Source: Micrasema longulum (Eukaryota; Arthropoda; Insecta; Trichoptera; Brachycentridae). Taken from it: a stretch of 64,000 nucleotides of DNA. Position numbers and translations under genes: made by a program. Shown in pieces: positions 58,468 to 64,000 of the stretch. The notes beneath the pieces were generated by a model. The model ran no database searches. It saw only the letters and a list, made by a program, of their open reading frames with translations, and had not been told where the DNA came from. Each line of letters starts with the position of its first letter. Within the stretch, counting starts at the first letter, position 1. The DNA lies in the NCBI GenBank assembly GCA_022494885.1, contig JAGVSM010000876.1, positions 184,050 through 248,049 of the forward strand. Reading direction: 5' to 3'.

Positions 58468-59367
58468 TTACTTCTCCCCGAATACCAACAACCTCGTTAA
58501 CATGGTGGTGGTGCAAGGGATCTGCTTCTGCTGGTGCATGACGGGGCTATCCGGAGTGTTGGACTCGTAGTCGTATGCCACTCGCTGTGACACGAAAGTT
58601 AACAAGGTTAACAGGTCTCTCTTCTTGCCATGGCAGCTCAGCTCCTCGGCCAGCGCTTGGATGAACCAAGAGCCGCGGGTGGTGTTCCTCCAGGAGTAAT
58701 ATCCCGGAACTGTGGAGTAGCTAATGAGGAAGTCTGCGTGGATCGGGATCCTGTACGTGGTGATACCGGGCCCGTCCGTCTCCGTGGTGTTCCTCATGAT
58801 GATACCCCCATCTAGCTTGTCTCCCTGGCAGGCCTGGATGAAGAACAGTTTGGGTTTCCCCGCCAGTGTGGGACACTTGTCTGCCGTGAAACTGTGCCAC
58901 AGCAAATCCTCGGGCTTGTAGAAGGCATCCTTCGCATACAGCATACCCATCTCCCCGTGTGATAACACAGAAATCAGAATGCAATCGTGGTCACTGTAAT
59001 CCTTTTCAGAGAAGTTAGTAATAATATTGATGATTTCTTTCAAGTACAAATTGTGAAAGACGGACACCTCAAATCCGAGACCTTTCAGCACGTTACTAAA
59101 ACTGCTACAATCCACATTAGTTCCAGAACGACTTTTCAATCCGATCATATCGAAATGTTCGTGATTAAAAATTAGCGCCAGTCCGCGTTTTTTGTGGTTC
59201 ATGTTATAGTATGCGGAATTTCGTCCCGTTGGCATTTTACCGATAGGTTGAATCTTATTAGGAAAGGCTGTTCCTCTGGCATCTCCTTCGTCATTATCTT
59301 GCCTTTGTTCTGTACCGTGACCATTGCTGTCCATGAATTTTGGAATAACGTCAATTTCAGAATCCAT
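58468..59367 (-). CDS. Effector caspase, short prodomain, intronless CDS
   Basis: A cysteine protease of the caspase family (C14), nearest in layout to insect effector caspases and mammalian caspase-3/7. These cut after Asp during apoptosis in the cytosol. The 299-residue frame has a short prodomain (about 29 residues, ending at DEGDA, a plausible processing site). The large subunit has KKRGLALIFNHEHF, the catalytic His137 in ISVLSHGEMG and the catalytic Cys180 in FFIQACQGD. A linker contains TETD198-G, a plausible cleavage site between subunits, and the small subunit has ADFLISYSTVPGYYSWRNTT, RGSWFIQAL and QQKQIPCTTTMLTRLL. All key residues are present, so it should be active. The whole coding region is one exon. 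ATG at 59367 is the only Met before the conserved part that gives a usual prodomain length. Part of this region has a long antisense frame, which is a shadow. Confidence 0.94.
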   Translation of the reverse strand: MDSEIDVIPKFMDSNGHGTEQRQDNDEGDARGTAFPNKIQPIGKMPTGRNSAYYNMNHKKRGLALIFNHEHFDMIGLKSRSGTNVDCSSFSNVLKGLGFEVSVFHNLYLKEIINIITNFSEKDYSDHDCILISVLSHGEMGMLYAKDAFYKPEDLLWHSFTADKCPTLAGKPKLFFIQACQGDKLDGGIIMRNTTETDGPGITTYRIPIHADFLISYSTVPGYYSWRNTTRGSWFIQALAEELSCHGKKRDLLTLLTFVSQRVAYDYESNTPDSPVMHQQKQIPCTTTMLTRLLVFGEK

Positions 59368-59576
59368 TATGTGATAATATTATTTTTAAGTATTGTCAAA
59401 TTATAATCAGAACACTATCACAATTGAGAAAACACTTGAATAATAAACTGTTTAGTTCAAAAATAAAGAAAACAAGGTTCACAACAAAACAGAGCGGAGC
59501 CAGAGATAATGTAGAACGTGTAGAACTTTAACAAGATATCTGTAGTCTGTGCAAGTTAGCGGAGCTTCTCGCAAAA

Positions 59577-59870
59577 GGGTTGCCAGATTGGATCAAGCGA
59601 AAATAGGTAGATTTTGAAAAATAAATCAGTAGATTTCGGTAGATTCAGGGAGGCAAAAAATAAATTTGGCAGTTGTTGTTCAAAATTAAAGCGCCGTTTC
59701 GTCTAAGGCCGTTGCTTTAAATAGTCGAAAACACATGATAAATGAACAATTGAAAACCAAAAGGACTGCAATATGTGAATCACCAAAATATATTGATTCC
59801 GGCTTGCAAAACTGACCCAGAATACAGGTAAATCTTATTTCATTACTTTGAGGTTATGTTGATATTTTAA
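59577..59870 (+). repeat. Duplicated transposon leader, copy 1
   Basis: About 300 bases that recur at 60652-60963: GTTGCCAGA, GAAAATAGGTAGATT, GCCGTTTCGTCTAAGGCC, TTGCTTTAAATAGTC, GGACTGCAATATGTGAATCA and CAGAATACAG. It contains the short reading MINEQLKTKRTAICESPKY, then a stop. Confidence 0.8.
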
Positions 59871-60651
59871 TATCTATTTCAACAATACTATATTTTGTGT
59901 AACCATACAAATTCTTCCAGGGTTTAAAGGCATAAATAATTTGATTTGAGTCTATGTTGCCAAATAAATTAATGAAATCACACTAAGTTACCTATGTACG
60001 TATTTTTTTATCGGTTAAATGTATTTTCATAAAATATATTCAATGGTGTATATTAATACCCGTTCTATGGAAATTCAAGTATTATGTATTGTAAGTCTGT
60101 CAATGACTTGGTGTAAATATTATTTTTTTGCTGGTAGAAGCGTCTTGCAGCAGAGAAACCCCAACATTGATGGGTCTTCTCTATCTCTCTATGTCCTGGT
60201 CATTTTTACAACCATCGGTCAAACTTTGTTGTCAAATAAAATTGCCAAACAAGTAAATAATTAATATGTTAAAGTTCTTTAAATGTAAAAACTATAAATA
60301 TCTGAAGTACTGAAAACATTGCTAAAAACAATGATTCAATTAAATTTAAATAAATAATTAACTAAAGAAAAACTATTTCTATTATTTTTATATGAAAGGT
60401 GATCCCCTTTCATTTTTCCTTATAAGATAAACAGAGATATATATGAATTTTTCAATAATGTCATGAAATTCTATGGTCATGATTTATATATTCGAAAATA
60501 ACCGGGAATCACCATTTACCAATACTAACCAATTAATTTCATTAATATACAATTCATTCATATTTAATCACGCTCTCACGCTCTTAAAATCGGTAGATCT
60601 ACCGAAAAATCGGTAGTAATGGCAACGCTGCGGTAGTCTCGGCAGAGTTGC

Positions 60652-60963
60652 CAGACTCGATTAAGTGAAAATAGGTAGATTCAGAAAAATAAATCGGTAA
60701 ATTCGGGAATGACGAGGGGGGGAGGGGCTAAAAATAAATTTGATAGTTGTTCAAAATTAAACCGCCGTTTCGCCTAAGGCCGTTGCTTTAAATAGTCAAA
60801 AACGCTTGATAGATGAACAATTAAAAACAAAAAGGACTGCAATATGCGAATCACCAAAATACATTGATTCCGACTTTCAAAACTGGTCCAGAATACAGAT
60901 AAATCTTGTTTTATTACTTTGGGGTTATGTTGATATTTTGATTTCTATTTCAACAATACTATT
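60652..60963 (+). repeat. Duplicated transposon leader, copy 2
   Basis: The second copy, 1.08 kb to the right of the first, runs straight into the transposase reading. Differences include a GACGAGGGGG insert near 60710. About 60600-60640 contains related GGTAGATCTACCG palindromic sequence. Confidence 0.8.
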
Positions 60964-60969
60964 ACAGTT

Positions 60970-62062
60970 TCGAAAAGTAAAATACACCGTGTATTAAAAA
61001 AACACGGTTTTAAGAGTTATGTTGAAGGACGATTGGTTCAAAAATTACTTCCGGGCGATAGAGAAAGGAGAAAAAATTTCTGTCTTGATATCCAGGCACG
61101 CTTGCTCGAAGATCCAAATTTTTTGGATAATATTATTTGGACTGACGAATCTAACTTTAGCAATAACGGTATGTATAACCGAAACAATAATCGTATTTGG
61201 TCTAAAGAAAATCCCCTACGAGTCACTGAAACGAATAACCAAGTGCGTTTTTCACTCAACTGTTGGTGCGGACTTTTAAAAACCGGGTTTTCTTAATCCA
61301 CTTTTACCAAGGAACCTTGAATACAGAAAAGTATTTAGGAATACTTCAAATTTTAAGGGATGAGATAAGAAATCTTTCCGCGGAGGAGCAATTTTCCTTA
61401 ATTTTCCAACAAGATGGAGCTCCGGCTCATAATAGTCTGAGAGCAGCAGATTTTCTAAATGAATGTTTTCCTACATGGATTGGTACAAATGGACGTATTA
61501 GATGGCCGGCCAGATCCCCGGACCTTACACCATTGGATTTCTTCTTTTGGGGATACGTGAAAGATATGCTATACAAAAAGTGATACGAGAACTTGGGCGA
61601 GTTGCAAACAGAATTGATCCATATCGCATCGAGTGTTCACCATAAAATGATAAGAAAATCAACAGGCAGCGGACTCATTAAAAGATTGGTGATTTGCGTA
61701 AGACAAGAGGGATCACATTTTGAGCATTTAATTAATTAATTTACAAAAATACTTACTTAATTGACTACGGCACTTTCATGTATGTTTTTAATTTGATTAA
61801 AATGATTAATTTCATGTTGTTCCTTTTTTTAAAATACTATGTTACTTAAGCAAAGTTATTATTTTTTAGCTATTCTTTCGATTGGCATCATAAAAGTAGG
61901 GTGATTTTTTTTTGACATTTAAGTCGGTTCGATTCCCAGACGAAGCAAGTAATTTTTAGAAAATCTATGAATGCAGAATTACTAACTTTTAAAAGTAACA
62001 TAAAGTCTTCTTTCAGCAAAGTACTTCCCCTTCATGTCCCATAAGTTTGGGACGCCCTGTAT
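60970..62062 (+). pseudogene. Tc1/mariner-type transposase, frameshifted
   Basis: After a TATTACAG that looks like a splice acceptor, the reading is SKIHRVLKKHGFKSYVEGRL, DIQARLLEDPNFLDNIIWTD (first catalytic Asp), NRIWSKENP, then a frameshift near 61265, FLIHFYQGTLNTEKYL, FQQDGAPAHNS (second Asp) and RWPARSPDLTPLDFFFWGYV (third Asp). Forty residues separate the second Asp from the one in TPLD, against 34 in Mos1. The right end, GTCCCATAAGTTTGGGACG then CCCTGTATA (about 62038-62064), looks like a terminal repeat. I see no matching left end near the leader copies. Confidence 0.8.
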
Positions 62063-62409
62063 AGTGATCTGTTATGGTAGATTGATGGATAATAGAATAA
62101 TTTTTTTGTTGGTCTTCATCATCATGTGATCAATGCAGGTACCCTTTTGATTGGTGGAATTTTGTTTTAGTTCCACTCTAGTGAGCTGACTGATAACATT
62201 TTGTAAACCATTATTCTGAGTTATCTATGTTCAAAATATTTTCTTCTCAGAAAAAGTTATAAAGTTAACTCAATGTTTTTCTCCATAGTGAAAATTGCAA
62301 CACGCACTTATAACCAATATTTTTGACTGCTGACCACAAACTAAATTAAATTACTCAGTCCCGTTATTCATTTGACGGAATTTACATTGTTTTTAACAAA
62401 CTTTTACTG

Positions 62410-62720
62410 TTCAGGCTGCACAACTATGGAACATTATACCACAAAATATGAAAGATGCACCTTCATTGTATTTTCAAGAAACGTCTGAAGTGTCACTACC
62501 TTTCTTTCGGCCTAAAACCATTTTCAGTCATCCCTACCTTCCATTCTTTACCTTTTCTGTCATATATTATATACTTCTCTCCCTTCTGTCATTCGTATCA
62601 AAGTGTATTCTCTTATTATTAATTTATATTTGTTTTAAAAATTACTTCATCATTGTTGACCATAAATGTTTTTCTTGTTTATTGATATTTTGGTCAGATA
62701 TAGCAAATAAAACATAGGTA
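62410..62720 (+). pseudogene. LINE tail fragment
   Basis: AAQLWNIIPQNMKDAPSLY followed by SLPFFRPKT matches the usual end of a non-LTR polyprotein ('A..WN.LP..'). It is short and runs into AT-rich sequence. Confidence 0.5.
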
Positions 62721-62934
62721 TTTTTAGAATAAAATATGAGCAGAATAGTAAATGTCACACAATTTATAGGTAGTTTTTGCAGAAATTATAACAATACTAC
62801 TGTCAAGGTGCACTTGTGTTTTATTTTCTCCTGTTTGCACTAAAGCAATAAAGTTTTAAAATAGAAACAAAACATAACAAATTGAATATATATAACTAAA
62901 TTTAGTGCTTAATATTACTGCACAACAGTAAATA

Positions 62935-64000
62935 ATGGCAGCCTGCTTAAAGTGTGTAAAACAACTTCCAAAGCCTGATGAAAAAATCCTAAAATAATGT
63001 GCCACGGGTGTGAGCGCACAATTTGTGTAAAGTGCAGCGGACTACTTGTCACTGAACTGAGAGTGTTGACCCTGCAGTCATCCACTCTCAAATATCTGTG
63101 TCTTGGCTGCGAACTCGGTGTGAGAAAGCTTCCCGCATTGAGGAATCTAGTAGGCCAACTCCAATGCCAAGTACCTGGGCCCAAAAAGGAACAATCTAAG
63201 CTACCCAACCTGGATTTGGTTTTAGAAGAACTTGGTGAAATGAAGAAAAGGAGCAAAAATGTAATCATTATCATCCCCTTTCCGCACCTAATGGTGCATA
63301 GGTGGAGGGATTTCAAAATCACTACAAAAAAAGCTATTGAAAGTCTTATTCCACTAATATATAAATCAAGAAAAATAAAAAAATAAACCTTGGATAAGTA
63401 AACAAATACTGACTATGGCTCGTGAAAAAAGAATACTTCGAAAACTATATCAACTGCGTAAATCTGATAATGCATATGTGTCCTATAGAACAATTAATAA
63501 CAAGATTACTTCAGATAGAGAGTAATATCGTTGATAGCAGACAGAAGACGTTCCATAGTTATATCCGCACACGAGTATTATCGTCGGAGGTGTGTGTACC
63601 ACCAGCTATAAGAGAGAACAACTTAGGTGACATTGTCACAACTTATCGTGATGTAGCTAACATCTTTGCAAAGCAGTTTGAAAAATCTTATATCTGAGAA
63701 CCAGATGGACCGATTCCAGGAATATTATCACCGAGGGTGCAAAACTCGATAGAAAATACTGAATTTACGCCAGAAATAATCCTTTAAGGATACTACCTCT
63801 ATGGGGCCAGATGAGATTCTAGCTATCCTTCTAAAGAGATATTCTACAGAAATGTGCAAGCAGATTGCGGACATAATGACTCTCTCATTTCAAAATGGAA
63901 AACTGCCACCAGACTGGAAAGAGGCCGTTGTTACTCCCATCTACAAAAAAGGGGACAAGCTTTCTGCTGTTAACTATAGACCCATAAGTCTTGCAAGGTC
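62935..64000 (+). mobile_element. Non-LTR retrotransposon, internally deleted, cut by window end
   Basis: Starts with ATG at 62935 (MAACLKCVKQLPKPDEKILK), then, in another frame, CHGCERTICVKCSGLL and YLCLGCELG, a PHD-like cysteine cluster of an ORF1-type protein (to about 63385). The reading then enters the region just before the reverse-transcriptase core (REKRILRKLYQLRKSDN, VVDSRQKTFHSYIR-like, IVTTYRDVANIFAKQFEKSY). From 63795 it continues with STEMCKQIADIMTLSFQNGK, WKEAVVTPIYKKGDKLSAVN and YRPISL, which are RT motifs 0-1. The endonuclease domain expected between these parts is absent. The element continues past base 64000. Confidence 0.8.

Noticed and set aside
58721..58984. 87-codon frame inside the caspase in another reading frame, and sense-strand frames at 58630-58921
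   Set aside because: They overlap the caspase coding exon fully and mirror its GC-richer codons; they show no domain of their own.
1..64000. CRISPR arrays, operons, bacterial genes or endogenous viral genes
   Set aside because: No regularly spaced repeats, no tightly packed co-directional frames and no viral protein signatures were seen; the reverse transcriptases present are of non-LTR type.

Overview
The window looks like nuclear DNA from an insect. It is AT-rich, its genes are split by GT-AG introns, and the introns and intergenic DNA are packed with mariner, hAT, P-like and piggyBac-like elements, foldback MITEs, tRNA-derived SINEs and fragments of non-LTR retrotransposons. The protein-coding genes are recognisable animal orthologues and read closest to insect versions. 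I cannot name the order or species from sequence alone.

Four host genes can be reconstructed. (1) BCAS2/SPF27, a core subunit of the Prp19 spliceosomal complex, lies on + in six exons (3285-8199, 278 aa). (2) MRM3, a mitochondrial SpoU-family rRNA 2'-O-methyltransferase, lies on - in five exons (14629 down to 9160, 457 aa). (3) DEPDC5/Iml1, the large GATOR1 subunit, lies on + in 28 exons across about 41 kb (15152-55964, 1529 aa). (4) A short-prodomain effector caspase lies on - with one uninterrupted coding exon (59367 down to 58468, 299 aa). MRM3 and DEPDC5 are divergent and share a 522-bp gap. DEPDC5 and the caspase converge. In all three spliced genes the exon phases add up to an uninterrupted frame, which supports the models.

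Layout: 1-3284 is repeat-rich intergenic DNA; 3285-8223 BCAS2 with a dead mariner and a SINE in its introns; 9098-14629 MRM3; 14630-15151 putative bidirectional promoter; 15152-56336 DEPDC5, whose introns hold most of the mobile DNA; 58468-59367 caspase; 59577-62062 decayed Tc1/mariner-type transposon with a duplicated leader segment; 62400-64000 non-LTR retrotransposon sequence running off the window edge.

The four host genes do not form one pathway; they cover splicing, mitochondrial ribosome maturation, amino-acid sensing upstream of TORC1, and apoptosis. I found no clearly new multi-gene system. The most notable observations are a small P-superfamily-like element with perfect 8-bp target duplications and a THAP-like first exon; a GC-AG intron and a (GT)n-tract splice acceptor in DEPDC5; a candidate alternative 3' exon in DEPDC5; several multi-copy SINE and MITE families defined by comparing copies inside the window; and a hAT element bounded by an 8-bp duplication with a retrotransposon tail nested in it.
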